Of a DNA stretch of 64,000 nucleotides, positions 16,774 to 25,852 are shown piece by piece (the stretch's first letter is position 1; every line of letters begins with the position of its first letter). The translations under genes and the position numbers were made by a program. The stretch is from JACPUX01 sp964517465 (GTDB taxonomy: Bacteria; Pseudomonadota; Gammaproteobacteria; Burkholderiales; Casimicrobiaceae). The stretch is taken from the NCBI GenBank assembly GCA_964517465.1, contig CAZFEK010000002.1, positions 62,001-126,000 of the forward strand. The letters run 5' to 3'. The notes beneath the pieces are model-generated. The model worked only from the letters and a program-made list of their open reading frames with translations, had not been told where the DNA came from and did not search any database.

Positions 16774-17547
16774 CTAAGATTCAGCCACCCAAACCCGAGT
16801 TCCGTCATCTTGGGCGCGCGAGAGCTGCATTTCGTACTGGTAGCGATCCGGCCGGTAGAGGCCGCGCAAGAGCTGCACCGGTTGAGCTTGGGCGTCGCGC
16901 ACGACGCGGGTCACGGCCAATAGCGGCGACCCGATTTCCACGCCAAGCAAAGGCGCGACTGCCGCATCGGCGAGTTTGGCGCCTATCCATTGGGTCGCCG
17001 TTCCGACTTTGACTCCTGCCTCCTCCAGCAGAGCGAGCATGGGTTTGGCGGTCAGTTCCTTGCGGCCGAAATTGCGCCCGATATCCTGGGGCACGTAGGT
17101 GGTCAGGTGCGAGAAGGCCTCCCCACGGTAGCTGCGCACCCGGGTTGCTTTCTGCACCTCGGTGCTCGGGGCGATTTGTAGTGCTTCGGCCACTTCGGCG
17201 GTGGCCAGCACGACCTCCAGATCGATCACGCGGACGGTGGTCTTGAGCCCCATGCTCAGAAGGTTGGCCAAAAGGCCGGAGAGTTCGGCGCGCTTCTTGT
17301 CGCCGCGCCGCTCCATCAGCGCGAAAGTGCCTCGCCCGCGCTGCCGCGAGATCAAGCCGTCCTGTTCCAGGCGGTCCAGCGCGCCGCGCAGGGTGACTCG
17401 CGAAACCTTGAAGTGCGCCGAGAGCTCGTGCTCACTCGGCAGCGGCTGATTGGGGTCGAATCGGCCCTCGAGAATCTGCTCGCGCAGCACGAGATAGATC
17501 TGGTGGTACATCGGTACCGGCAGAATCTGATTTGCGTCGCGGCGCAT
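16774..17547 (-). CDS. GntR-family transcriptional regulator with UTRA ligand domain (HutC subfamily)
   Basis: 257 residues. The N-terminal winged HTH (about 8-75) has PVPMYHQIYLVLREQI, LPSEHELSAHFKVSRVTLR and LISRQRGRGTF. The UTRA domain (about 95-250) carries ATRVRSYRGEAFSHLTTYVP and ends in RGLYRPDRYQYEMQL. HutC-type regulators bind small effectors such as urocanate, fatty acids or sugar phosphates. No catabolic operon is adjacent, so the effector is not predictable. It lies about 60 bp downstream of the DUF3460 gene on the same strand. Confidence 0.92.
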   Translation of the reverse strand: MRRDANQILPVPMYHQIYLVLREQILEGRFDPNQPLPSEHELSAHFKVSRVTLRGALDRLEQDGLISRQRGRGTFALMERRGDKKRAELSGLLANLLSMGLKTTVRVIDLEVVLATAEVAEALQIAPSTEVQKATRVRSYRGEAFSHLTTYVPQDIGRNFGRKELTAKPMLALLEEAGVKVGTATQWIGAKLADAAVAPLLGVEIGSPLLAVTRVVRDAQAQPVQLLRGLYRPDRYQYEMQLSRAQDDGTRVWVAES

Positions 17548-17609
17548 CGGGCGCTCCCTTGCTTTTGATTCGGGCCCTGCTCCTGTTGCTCGGGCTGGGG
17601 GCCTCAGTG

Positions 17610-17789
17610 CTAAACCTGGTAGGGATAAGCCTTCTGCCGCACCCGGCTTTCGGCGGCACGGCTTCGCTCATCGGGGCTTTGCGGCGGGCGGTCCCAAAGC
17701 AGCGCGCGTCCGCGCAGCTGTTCTTCCGCGAGTTGGGGTCGCTTCGCGAAAAGCTCCCGCATGAACCGGGTGTGTTCGGATTCGTACAT
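17610..17789 (-). CDS. DUF3460 family small protein
   Basis: 59 residues from ATG 17789, preceded by AAGGAA. It starts MYESEHTRFMRELFAKRP, followed by LRGRALLWDR and a C-terminal RVRQKAYPYQV. This matches DUF3460, a short soluble family that I know mainly from betaproteobacteria. Function is unknown. The many charged residues and the absence of a signal peptide suggest a cytoplasmic location. It lies between rlmL and the GntR gene on the same strand. Confidence 0.8.
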   Translation of the reverse strand: MYESEHTRFMRELFAKRPQLAEEQLRGRALLWDRPPQSPDERSRAAESRVRQKAYPYQV

Positions 17790-17903
17790 AAGTCGTCGTT
17801 TCCTTGGTGTTGGTATTTGAAAAGCCAGACGGCGCAAATTCTACTCGGGCGGGAAGCCGATCGAGTCTTGAGCCGACTATCGGTTGCCCGCCGGGCTGCC
17901 GCT

Positions 17904-19085
17904 TCACTGGCCGACGGCGCCGGCGGAAAACGGGCGGCGCATTCCGCCGGCGACCAGGGGGTAGACCAGGAGCCGGCATTCCAATGCTCCATTGAATAAC
18001 GGAATCCGGCGCCTGGGCTTTAGACCCAAGAGCTTGGGAAGCTTGGGGTCGGCGGTGAGGATAGCGGCCGTCCAGCCGCTGAAGTGTCGCTTCAGGGTAT
18101 CGCCGAGCCGGGGGTATAAGGCTGCCAGCATCGTCTCGTCGGCGAGTCGATGGCCGTAAGGGGGGTTGGTGAGCAGCAAGCCGGAGGGGGCGGGCGGCCG
18201 CGAGTCCAGAACGTCGCCGGCCTGCAAACGCACTGCCGGGGTCAGGCCGGCGGCATCCAGGTTGACCCGAGCAGCACTGATGGCAGAGGCAGAGATATCC
18301 GAACCCCAAACGCCGGCGAACGCCAACGGCTTGCGCCTGGCCTCGGCTTCGGCCAAGAGGCCCTGCCAGGTTGGGGCGTCAAACCAGGAAAGGTGACGAA
18401 AACCGAAATCCCGCCCCAAGCCGGGCGCCAAATCCAGCGCTTGCTGCGCCGCTTCGATCAGAATCGTGCCGCTGCCGCACATGGGATCGAGCAGGGGGGT
18501 ACCGGGCGACCAGCCGGCAAGCGCCAGGAGGCCGGCGGCGAGGTTCTCCCGCAGCGGCGCGTCTTCACCGTGCCGCCGGTAACCACGCTTGAAAAGCGCC
18601 TCTCCTGAAGTGTCGAGATAAAGCGTGCAAGTCTCGCCCTCGAGAAAGGCGAAAACCCGCACCTCGGCGGCGCGTTTGTCGATGTTCGGGCGAGCGCCGC
18701 CGCGCTCGCGGAATCGATCGCAGATCGCGTCCTTGACCTTGAGCGTGGCGAACTCGAGGCTTTTGAGCGGCGAGCCCTTGCCGGTGACATCGACCCGCAG
18801 GCTGCGCTCGGCGCTGAACCATAGACCCCAATCTTGCTTCTTGGCGAGCGCGTACAACTCGGCTTCGCTGGCGGCCGGGCCGCGCGCGACGCGCCAGAGT
18901 ACCCGGCTGGCGAGCCGGCTCCAGAGATTGGCGCGGGCGGCGATCGGAAAACCCCCGGCGAATCCGACTCCGCCTTCGAAGGGCACGATCTCGGTCGCAT
19001 CGAGCCCTGATAATTCCTGGGCGAGGACACTTTCGAGGCCGCGCGGACAGGGCGCGAAGAAATGTTCCAAACCGAATCCGATCAA
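17904..19085 (-). CDS. rlmL: THUMP-domain 23S rRNA guanine-N2 methyltransferase, RlmL N-terminal type
   Basis: 393 residues. An N-terminal ferredoxin-like and THUMP part (about 5-160, FFAPCPRGLESVLAQEL, KSLEFATLKVKDAICDRFRE) is followed by a Rossmann methyltransferase with LLDPMCGSGTILIEAA (about 200-215) and the catalytic TNPPYG (about 305-310). It should make m2G in 23S rRNA. E. coli RlmL is fused to RlmK; here only the N-terminal half exists, as in many betaproteobacteria. The start is TTG 19085, overlapping the hemJ stop as TTGA. Confidence 0.9.
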   Translation of the reverse strand: MIGFGLEHFFAPCPRGLESVLAQELSGLDATEIVPFEGGVGFAGGFPIAARANLWSRLASRVLWRVARGPAASEAELYALAKKQDWGLWFSAERSLRVDVTGKGSPLKSLEFATLKVKDAICDRFRERGGARPNIDKRAAEVRVFAFLEGETCTLYLDTSGEALFKRGYRRHGEDAPLRENLAAGLLALAGWSPGTPLLDPMCGSGTILIEAAQQALDLAPGLGRDFGFRHLSWFDAPTWQGLLAEAEARRKPLAFAGVWGSDISASAISAARVNLDAAGLTPAVRLQAGDVLDSRPPAPSGLLLTNPPYGHRLADETMLAALYPRLGDTLKRHFSGWTAAILTADPKLPKLLGLKPRRRIPLFNGALECRLLVYPLVAGGMRRPFSAGAVGQ

Positions 19086-19498
19086 AAAGGTTTGACGACG
19101 ACCAGCACTACCACGCCCAGCAGCACCGGCAGCGCCGGGATTTCGTTCAGCCAGCGAAAGAAGACGTGACTGTGGCGATTGCGATCAGCCCGAAAATCCA
19201 TCATCAGCTTGCCGAGGTAGACGTGGTGAGCGATAAGGACCGCGACCAGCGCCAGCTTGGCGTGAAGCCAGCCGCCAGTGATACCGAAACCGAGCCAGAG
19301 CCAGGTGCCCAGGGCGGTCGCAAGCACGGCTGAGGGGGTCATGATGCCGAAGTAGAGTTTGCGCTCCATGAGCTTGAAACGCTCGATGCTGAGGCGGTCT
19401 TCGGCCATGGCGTGATAGACGAACAGCCGCGGCAAATAGAAAAGCCCGGCAAACCAAGTGACGACAAAAACGATATGGAAGGCTTTGATCCAGAGCAT
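19082..19498 (-). CDS. hemJ: Protoporphyrinogen IX oxidase HemJ-like membrane protein (UPF0093/CopD family)
   Basis: 138 residues with four membrane helices. Signatures are LWIKAFHIVFVVTWFAGLFYLPR at the N-terminus (His10 region; only the key words IKAFH and TWFAGLFYLPR matter), LMERKLYFGIMTPS, GGWLHAKL and FRWLNEIPALPVL. HemJ oxidises protoporphyrinogen IX to protoporphyrin in haem synthesis. ATG 19498 is chosen so that the family starts at MLWIKAFH. It is coupled to rlmL by TTGA. Confidence 0.88.
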   Translation of the reverse strand: MLWIKAFHIVFVVTWFAGLFYLPRLFVYHAMAEDRLSIERFKLMERKLYFGIMTPSAVLATALGTWLWLGFGITGGWLHAKLALVAVLIAHHVYLGKLMMDFRADRNRHSHVFFRWLNEIPALPVLLGVVVLVVVKPF

Positions 19499-19505
19499 TG
19501 CAAAC

Positions 19506-20126
19506 CTAACGCCAAGCACCCATGATGACCTGCTGCAATTGCGTCAGCCGGCCGTGAAAGAAATGCCCGCAGCCGGGAAACACGATAACCGGCAGTTGTT
19601 GCGGTCGCGCCCACGCAAAGACGGCCGCGAGCGGCACGATGTCATCCTCTTCGCCGTGTATCACCAGCGTGTTGGAAGGCACCTGGCCCACCTCAAAGCG
19701 GCTCACCGCCGGACCGACGAGAACCAATCGTTCTGCGGCGATCTTGGCAGCAACCCGGGTTTGCACGAAAGCTCCGAATGAAAACCCAGCCAGCACTACC
19801 GGTCCGGCCCCGTGCCGATGCTGGGCGTAAGTCAGCGCGGCCAGCGCGTCTTCGGTTTCGCCCCGGCCATCGTCGAAGCTGCCTTCGCTTTTTCCCACGC
19901 CGCGAAAATTGAAACGCACCGCAGTGTAACCCAGGAGCGAAAAAGCTTTGGCCAGGGTCTGCGCCACCTTGTTGTCCATGGTGCCGCCATGGAGCGGATG
20001 GGGATGGGCAATGAGCGCGAGGCCGCGCGGCGCTGGCCGCAAAATGTCGGTGTGTGCCGAACTAATGGCCAGTTCCAACTGGCCGGCCGCACCGGGGACG
20101 CACAAGACCTCCTGGCGGGGAATCAA
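19506..20126 (-). CDS. Alpha/beta hydrolase (COG2945 type)
   Basis: 206 residues. Typical signals are IAHPHPLHGGTMDNKVAQTL, FNFRGVGKSEGSFDDG, the nucleophile elbow GFSFGAF (Ser of GxSxG), the acid region LVIHGEEDDIVPL and the catalytic His in GCGHFFHGRL. The start is TTG 20126, which overlaps the ferredoxin stop as TTGA; homology (IPRQEVLCVPGAAGQLE) begins there. Substrate is unknown. Coupling to a [2Fe-2S] protein is conserved in related bacteria as far as I recall, but its meaning is unclear. Confidence 0.85.
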   Translation of the reverse strand: MIPRQEVLCVPGAAGQLELAISSAHTDILRPAPRGLALIAHPHPLHGGTMDNKVAQTLAKAFSLLGYTAVRFNFRGVGKSEGSFDDGRGETEDALAALTYAQHRHGAGPVVLAGFSFGAFVQTRVAAKIAAERLVLVGPAVSRFEVGQVPSNTLVIHGEEDDIVPLAAVFAWARPQQLPVIVFPGCGHFFHGRLTQLQQVIMGAWR

Positions 20127-20431
20127 ATCTTCAGCCGCTCCACCACTTTGCCGCCGACCAGATGGGTATCGATGATTTCGTCGATGTCTTCGCGATCGAC
20201 GTAGCTGTACCACACTCCTTCCGGATAGATCACCAGAACCGGCCCCGAGTCGCAGCGATCGAGGCATCCGGCCTTGTTGATGCGCACCTTCCCCGGCCCT
20301 TTGAGGCCCAGTTCGCGGATGCGGTCTTTGGCATAAGTCTGGATATCCGAAGCGCCATGGTTGTTGCAGCAAGCTTCGCCTTCGCCGCGCTGATTGCAGC
20401 AGAAGAACACGTGATAGCGGAAGTAGCTCAT
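20123..20431 (-). CDS. Thioredoxin-like [2Fe-2S] ferredoxin
   Basis: 102 residues. The Cys pattern of thioredoxin-fold ferredoxins is present: C11/C12 in VFFCCNQR, C21/C22 in EACCNNHG, and C56 and C60 in KAGCLDRCDSGP. The middle contains VRINKAGC. These proteins carry a [2Fe-2S] cluster, related to the NuoE C-terminal fold, and act as small electron carriers. It is the first gene of a two-gene unit with the alpha/beta hydrolase. Confidence 0.9.
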   Translation of the reverse strand: MSYFRYHVFFCCNQRGEGEACCNNHGASDIQTYAKDRIRELGLKGPGKVRINKAGCLDRCDSGPVLVIYPEGVWYSYVDREDIDEIIDTHLVGGKVVERLKI

Positions 20432-20462
20432 CGATGGCGGCGGCGCGGGCGAGGATCGCAGA

Positions 20463-21500
20463 TTATACCGGATCGGCTTCCCGGCTCGCCGCGGTGCCAG
20501 CCAGTACCAGTTGCAAAGCGGCGGCGAGCGGCCAGAGCAACAGGCCGGCGTGAGTGAGGCCGTTGAAATTTAGCAAATGCCCGTAATTCCATTTGAAGAT
20601 CGCCAAGGGCACTTCGGCAAGCACGCTCTCCGGGGAGAGCAGAGGGAGCAAAAGTCCCGAAAGCAGCGCAATCGCACCCAGCAGCGTCTGCGTTCGCCGG
20701 CGGCTCCAAACCAATACCAGCAGCACCACCGCCCCGGCGGCGACGCCCATGCCCACTCCGGGGCGCAGCCAATACTCCCAGGCCGCGGGTTTGATCAAAA
20801 TCAGCGCCGCGGCTGATTTAAGCAGGAGTCCGGCGCCCACCAGAAGCAGGACGGCAGCGCCCAGATGCGCGCGGTGGCGCAGCAGGGTGGCCAGAAAAAG
20901 CCCGACACCCAGCACATTGCAGGCGGTCTGCGCCGCCTCGATTACCGCTCCCACGGCATCCACGGGTCGCTCGTCGGCGGGAAGGTAAGTCGCTCCGAAG
21001 ATCGGAATCCCGGGATTGAGTTGCAAGAGCAGCCAAATGGCGAGCAAAGCCAGGCCCGCATCGGCATTGCGATTCGCCAGAAAGAGGTTGCTGCGCCAGG
21101 CCGTCAGCCGCTTTGCCCACTGCGGATGCCGTTTCAGACCCAGCCCGGCGAGCGCTCCGAGAGCGGTTCCCAAGAGGTTGGCCAGAAGATCGATGCTGCT
21201 GGCCGCCCGGCTGGGCAAAAACATCTGCGCGCTCTCGAGCGAGAAACTCAGCGAGGCGCCGAGCGCCAGAGCCCAGGTGAAAGCCCGTCGCCGCTGCATC
21301 AGGATCGCGAAGAACCCGAGCGGGAGGTAGGCGGTGATGTTGGCGAGCAGATCGAAGGTCGTGTAGCGACCGGCAGCGATGAACAGAAAGAAGGGCTGAC
21401 CGGCAATCGCCCATCCCGAAAACGGCTGCAAGCTGGCGTAAGCGATCAGCAGCGCGTAGATCCCGGTCAGCCAATGCGGCAGCCGAGTCGGCGGGGTCAT
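20463..21500 (-). CDS. VanZ-family membrane protein
   Basis: 345 residues. The N-terminal VanZ domain (about 8-120) shows YASLQPFSGW, DLLANITAYLPLGFFAILM and SFSLESAQMFLPSRAASSIDLLANLLG (key words SLESAQ, SRAASSIDLLAN). The C-terminal half has about six more membrane helices and no motif I can name. VanZ-type proteins are linked to envelope traits such as glycopeptide resistance, but the biochemical role is not settled. The ATG touches the upstream GNAT stop by one base. Confidence 0.85.
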   Translation of the reverse strand: MTPPTRLPHWLTGIYALLIAYASLQPFSGWAIAGQPFFLFIAAGRYTTFDLLANITAYLPLGFFAILMQRRRAFTWALALGASLSFSLESAQMFLPSRAASSIDLLANLLGTALGALAGLGLKRHPQWAKRLTAWRSNLFLANRNADAGLALLAIWLLLQLNPGIPIFGATYLPADERPVDAVGAVIEAAQTACNVLGVGLFLATLLRHRAHLGAAVLLLVGAGLLLKSAAALILIKPAAWEYWLRPGVGMGVAAGAVVLLVLVWSRRRTQTLLGAIALLSGLLLPLLSPESVLAEVPLAIFKWNYGHLLNFNGLTHAGLLLWPLAAALQLVLAGTAASREADPV

Positions 21501-22087
21501 TACGCGTCCAGCGCTTTGCGCATCACCGTAAGGTTTTTGTCCTCGCGGAAGACGCTGAAACCGGCATCAGCAAAAAGCGCTCTGGGGCCATGGTAGTGAT
21601 CGCTCGCCTGCTCGCCTGTCCCCTTGAAGGGATAGGCCTCGACCAGGGCAATACCGCGGCTTCGCAGGTTCCCCAAGGCGCCCTCCAGCAGCGCACGCGC
21701 CACACCCTGAAGCCGGTGCTGGGGATCGATCACGAAACAAAGCACCAAAGCCATGCGCGTGGCGGGCAAGGCGAGCGGTGTCGGTTCGATCTTCAAGCGT
21801 GCATATGCGTGCGGGGCGCGGTGGCGCGGCAAGACGTTGAGCCATCCCACCACGCGCTTTCCGGCATAGGCGAGGTAGCCTTCCATCTCGCCCACTTCGA
21901 TGCGTGCCGCCATCGCGGCTCGATTCTCGTTGGCGCCAAGCGTCTGCCAATCGATTTGCGGCGGACAAAGGTAGTAGTGGCAATAGCAGCCCGCCCAAGC
22001 GGGGTTGTCGCAGAAAGCCGGGCCGTCGAAAAAGGCGAGGTAATCCGGGCCCGTTTCCGGGGATAGCGGTGCAATGGTCAGTTCCAT
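21500..22087 (-). CDS. GNAT-family N-acetyltransferase
   Basis: 195 residues. It starts MELTIAPLSPETGPDYLAFF, followed by a conserved Cys/Tyr-rich stretch (AWAGCYCHYYLCP) seen in one GNAT subgroup. The acetyl-CoA site appears as VLCFVIDPQHRLQGVARALLE (V/A form of the R-x-x-G-x-A loop), and the protein ends with GFSVFREDKNLTVMRK. Acetyl acceptor unknown. It lies 21 bp after metH on the same strand and may be read through from it. Confidence 0.82.
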   Translation of the reverse strand: MELTIAPLSPETGPDYLAFFDGPAFCDNPAWAGCYCHYYLCPPQIDWQTLGANENRAAMAARIEVGEMEGYLAYAGKRVVGWLNVLPRHRAPHAYARLKIEPTPLALPATRMALVLCFVIDPQHRLQGVARALLEGALGNLRSRGIALVEAYPFKGTGEQASDHYHGPRALFADAGFSVFREDKNLTVMRKALDA

Positions 22088-22108
22088 GAGCGCAGCGGTA
22101 GCCGGGCC

Positions 22109-25100
22109 TCAAAGGTTGGGTGCGAGCCAGCGCGCCAACTCTTCGGCGCTTTGATTCTTGCGGCGGGCATAGTCCTGGAGCTGATCTCGACCGATTTTTC
22201 CGACCGCGAAATATTGCGCCTGCGGGTGTGCGAGGTAGAGCCCGCACACCGATGCGGCCGGCGTCATGGCAAAGTTTTCGGTCAGCGACATGCCGATGCG
22301 CGCGGTGTCGAGCCAGGCGAAGAGCGGGCCTTTCTCGCTGTGATCCGGACAAGCGGGATAACCCGCGGCTGGCCGTATGCCCCGGTAGGCTTCGCGCACC
22401 AGCGCCTCGTGGTCGAGCGATTCGTCTGGCGCATAGGCCCAAAATTCGCGGCGCACGCGCTTGTGCAGAAGCTCGGCGAAAGCCTCGGCCAGGCGATCGG
22501 CCAGCGCCTTGAGCATGATCGCGCTGTAATCGTCATGGGAAGCAGCAAACTCGGCGAGTTTTTTGTCCAGACCGATGCCAGCAGTCACGGCAAAGGCTCC
22601 GGCATAATCGACACCGAGATCTTGAGGCCGCACGAAATCGGCGAGGCACAAATTCGCACGGCCTTCCGGCTTCTCGTTTTGTTGCCTTAGCTGATGCGCG
22701 GTAAAGACCACTCGACTGCGGCTCTGGTCGGCGTAGAAGTTGATGTCGTCGCCGCGGCGATTTGCGGGCGAGAGCACGAACACGCCGTTTGCTTGCAACC
22801 AGCGCCCCCGAATCATTTTCTCCAGCATGATTTGCGCGTCGCGCAGAATACCCCGCGCCGTCTCGCCAAATTTGGGGTCTTCGAGCAAGGCCGGATAACT
22901 GCCCGGGATGTCCCAAGTTTGAAATAGCGGCGCCCAGTCGATGTGTTGCGCGATTTCCGCGAGATCGTAGTTGAGCAGTTCCTTGCGTCCGAGCACTGCC
23001 GGGCGCGGCGAAGCTTCGCCTTGCCAATCGATGGCTGCCGCGTTTTCGCGCGCCGCTTCGATCGAAATCAGCTTGAGGCCTTTCTTGCCTGCGTGCTGCT
23101 CGCGCAGTCGCGCATAGTCCCGACGGATTTCGTCGGTGAAAGCGGGCGCGGCCTCCGGGGACAACAGGCGTGACACTACGCTCACGCTGCGCGAAGCATC
23201 GGGGACATAGACTACGGTGCCGGAATAAGCCGGAGCGATCTTCACCGCGGTGTGGACGCGCGAGGTCGTCGCTCCGCCGATCAAGAGCGGGAGGTGAAAG
23301 CCTTGCCTTTCCATTTCTGCGGCCAAATGCGCCATCTCCTCCAGAGACGGCGTAATCAGTCCGGAGAGGCCGATCAGGTCGGCTCCGACTTCTCGCGCGG
23401 TATCGAGGATCTTTTGCGCCGGCACCATGACCCCGAGATCGATCACTTCATAGTTGTTGCACTGTAGCACTACGGCGACGATGTTCTTGCCAATGTCGTG
23501 AACGTCGCCTTTTACGGTCGCCAGCACCAAGCGGCCTTTCGCGCTCGGTGCTGCCCCGGTGCGAGCCTTTTCCGCCTCGATGAAAGGCACGAGATAGGCC
23601 ACGGCCTGTTTCATCACGCGAGCGCTTTTCACCACTTGCGGCAGAAACATCTTGCCGGCGCCGAAGAGGTCACCGACAACATTCATGCCCTCCATCAGCG
23701 GCCCTTCGATCACGTCCACCGGGCGGGCGGAGGCCCGGCGCGCTTCTTCGGCATCGGCTTCGATATACGTGGTGATGCCTTTGACCAGGGCGTGAGTGAT
23801 GCGCTCGTTTACCGGTGCTTCGCGCCAGGAGAGGTCTTCCGTTTTGACTTTGCCTTCGCCCCGAAACCGCTGGGCGATTTCCAGCAAGCGGTCGGTGGCG
23901 TCTTCGCGGCGGTTGAGCACCACGTCTTCGACGCGCTCCCGCAGCTCGGCCGGGATTTCGTCGTAGACGCCCAGCTGCCCGGCGTTGACGATGCCCATGG
24001 ACAGGCCGGCGCGAACGGCGTGATAAAGAAAGACGGTGTGGATGGCTTCCCTCACCACCTCGTTGCCGCGGAAGCTGAACGAGACGTTGGATATGCCTCC
24101 CGACACCTTTGCTCCGGGCAGGTTGGCGCGTATCCATCGCGTTGCTTCGATGAAGTCCACCGCGTAGTTGGCGTGTTGCTCGATTCCGGTGGCAACCGCA
24201 AACACGTTGGGGTCGAAGATGATGTCTTCGGCCGGGAAGCCGGCCCGATCGACCAGCAGCCGATAACTGCGCTCGCAGATCTCGATTTTGCGCGCATAAC
24301 TGTCGGCCTGACCCCGTTCATCGAATGCCATCACGACCGCCGCAGCACCGTAGCGCCGGATTTGTTTGGCGCGGCGCAGAAACTCCGCTTCGCCTTCCTT
24401 GAGCGAAATCGAGTTGACGATGCCTTTGCCTTGGAGGCATTTCAGCCCCGCCTCGATCACTTCCCATTTCGATGAGTCGAGCATCAAGGGCACCCGGGAG
24501 ATGTCCGGTTCCGAAGCAAGCAGGTTCAGGAAGCGCACCATGGCCGCTTCGCTGTCGAGCATGGCTTCGTCCATGTTGATGTCGATCACCTGGGCGCCGT
24601 TTTCCACTTGCTGCCGAGCCACCACCAGCGCCTCCGGGTACTGGCCGGCGACGATGAGCCGGGCAAAAGCGCGAGACCCGGTTACGTTGGTGCGCTCGCC
24701 GATGTTGGCAAAAAGGCTCATCTCGTCCAGGTTCAGCGCCTCGAGTCCCGCAAGGCGCAGGGCGGGCTTGGCTTGAGGCACCCGGCGAGGCGCCAGGCTG
24801 CTGACCGCCTCGGTAATGGCGCGCACATGCTCGGGAGTGGTGCCGCAGCATCCGCCGACTAGATTAAGGAAGCCGCTGCGCGCGAAATCGGCCAGGAGTT
24901 TGGCGGTGGTTGCCGGAGTTTCGTCATAACCGGTTTCCGACAGCGCATTGGGCAAACCGGCATTGGGATAGCAGCTCACGAAAGTGTCGGCAATGCGCGC
25001 CAGCTCTTCGATGTATGGCCGCATCAGCTCCGCGCCTAGGGCGCAGTTGATGCCCACGGCCAAAGGCCGCGCATGGCGCACCGAGTTCCAGAACGCCTCC

Positions 25101-25783
25101 ACGGTCTGGCCGGACAAGGTGCGCCCGGACGCATCGGTGATGGTGCCGGAGATGATCAGCGGCAGGCGCCGGCCGCTAGCCTCGAAGTAATCTTCGATCG
25201 CGGCCAGGGCGGCCTTGGCATTCAAGGTGTCGAATATCGTTTCGACCAACAGCAGATCAGCGCCGCCCTCGGCCAGGCCTTGGGCGGCTTCCCGGTAGGC
25301 AGTGTAGAGCGCGTCGAAATCGATGTTGCGCTTGCCGGGGTCATTGACGTCGGGAGAAATGCTCGCGGTTCGATTGGTGGGGCCCAGCGCGCCGGCCACA
25401 AATCGCGGTTTGTCTGGGGTGCGCCGGTTCCAAGCATCGGTGCATTGCCTCGCCAACTCGGCTGCGGCCCGGTTTATTTCGAGCGCGCGCTCGGCCATGC
25501 CGTAATCCGCCAGCGCGATGCGCGTGGCGCCGAAGGTGTTGGTTTCAATGATGTCGGCGCCGGCCTCCAGATAAGCGTCGTGAATTTCGCGCACCAAGGC
25601 GGGTTGGGTGAGTGAAAGCAGATCATTGTTGCCCTTGAGGGCGTGATCGTGACCCGCGCACAGGCGCCCGCGAAAACCGTCCTCATCCAAATGGTAGCTC
25701 TGGATCATGGTGCCCATGGCGCCGTCCAAAAAGACGATGCGGTCGCGCAACAGGGCGGTGAGGCGTTCGAGGGTGTTGGTCAT
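22109..25783 (-). CDS. metH: Cobalamin-dependent methionine synthase MetH
   Basis: 1224 residues, full length, all four modules present. The homocysteine domain (about 1-335) has the Zn cysteines of INCALG and VGGCCGTTPEH. The methyltetrahydrofolate domain (about 350-620) has FANIGERTNVTGSRAF. The B12 cap and Rossmann domain (about 645-885) has GDVHDIGKNIV with the cobalt-ligating His. The reactivation domain (about 900-1220) has AAGYPACPDHSEK. It transfers methyl from 5-methyl-THF to homocysteine. ATG 25783 is preferred; an ATG 15 bp upstream is also in frame. No cobalamin or SAH riboswitch is visible in the 70-bp leader. Confidence 0.97.
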   Translation of the reverse strand: MTNTLERLTALLRDRIVFLDGAMGTMIQSYHLDEDGFRGRLCAGHDHALKGNNDLLSLTQPALVREIHDAYLEAGADIIETNTFGATRIALADYGMAERALEINRAAAELARQCTDAWNRRTPDKPRFVAGALGPTNRTASISPDVNDPGKRNIDFDALYTAYREAAQGLAEGGADLLLVETIFDTLNAKAALAAIEDYFEASGRRLPLIISGTITDASGRTLSGQTVEAFWNSVRHARPLAVGINCALGAELMRPYIEELARIADTFVSCYPNAGLPNALSETGYDETPATTAKLLADFARSGFLNLVGGCCGTTPEHVRAITEAVSSLAPRRVPQAKPALRLAGLEALNLDEMSLFANIGERTNVTGSRAFARLIVAGQYPEALVVARQQVENGAQVIDINMDEAMLDSEAAMVRFLNLLASEPDISRVPLMLDSSKWEVIEAGLKCLQGKGIVNSISLKEGEAEFLRRAKQIRRYGAAAVVMAFDERGQADSYARKIEICERSYRLLVDRAGFPAEDIIFDPNVFAVATGIEQHANYAVDFIEATRWIRANLPGAKVSGGISNVSFSFRGNEVVREAIHTVFLYHAVRAGLSMGIVNAGQLGVYDEIPAELRERVEDVVLNRREDATDRLLEIAQRFRGEGKVKTEDLSWREAPVNERITHALVKGITTYIEADAEEARRASARPVDVIEGPLMEGMNVVGDLFGAGKMFLPQVVKSARVMKQAVAYLVPFIEAEKARTGAAPSAKGRLVLATVKGDVHDIGKNIVAVVLQCNNYEVIDLGVMVPAQKILDTAREVGADLIGLSGLITPSLEEMAHLAAEMERQGFHLPLLIGGATTSRVHTAVKIAPAYSGTVVYVPDASRSVSVVSRLLSPEAAPAFTDEIRRDYARLREQHAGKKGLKLISIEAARENAAAIDWQGEASPRPAVLGRKELLNYDLAEIAQHIDWAPLFQTWDIPGSYPALLEDPKFGETARGILRDAQIMLEKMIRGRWLQANGVFVLSPANRRGDDINFYADQSRSRVVFTAHQLRQQNEKPEGRANLCLADFVRPQDLGVDYAGAFAVTAGIGLDKKLAEFAASHDDYSAIMLKALADRLAEAFAELLHKRVRREFWAYAPDESLDHEALVREAYRGIRPAAGYPACPDHSEKGPLFAWLDTARIGMSLTENFAMTPAASVCGLYLAHPQAQYFAVGKIGRDQLQDYARRKNQSAEELARWLAPNL

Positions 25784-25852
25784 GGCGGGTTCTGACAAGG
25801 GCCGAACATTCTAGCCCATTCGGGTCGCGAGCCGGCGCTCGGGGCGGGTTTC

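Noticed and set aside
25784..25852. Cobalamin or SAH riboswitch before metH
   Set aside because: The leader is only about 70 bp to the SPOR gene and lacks the B12-box and the SAH core sequence.
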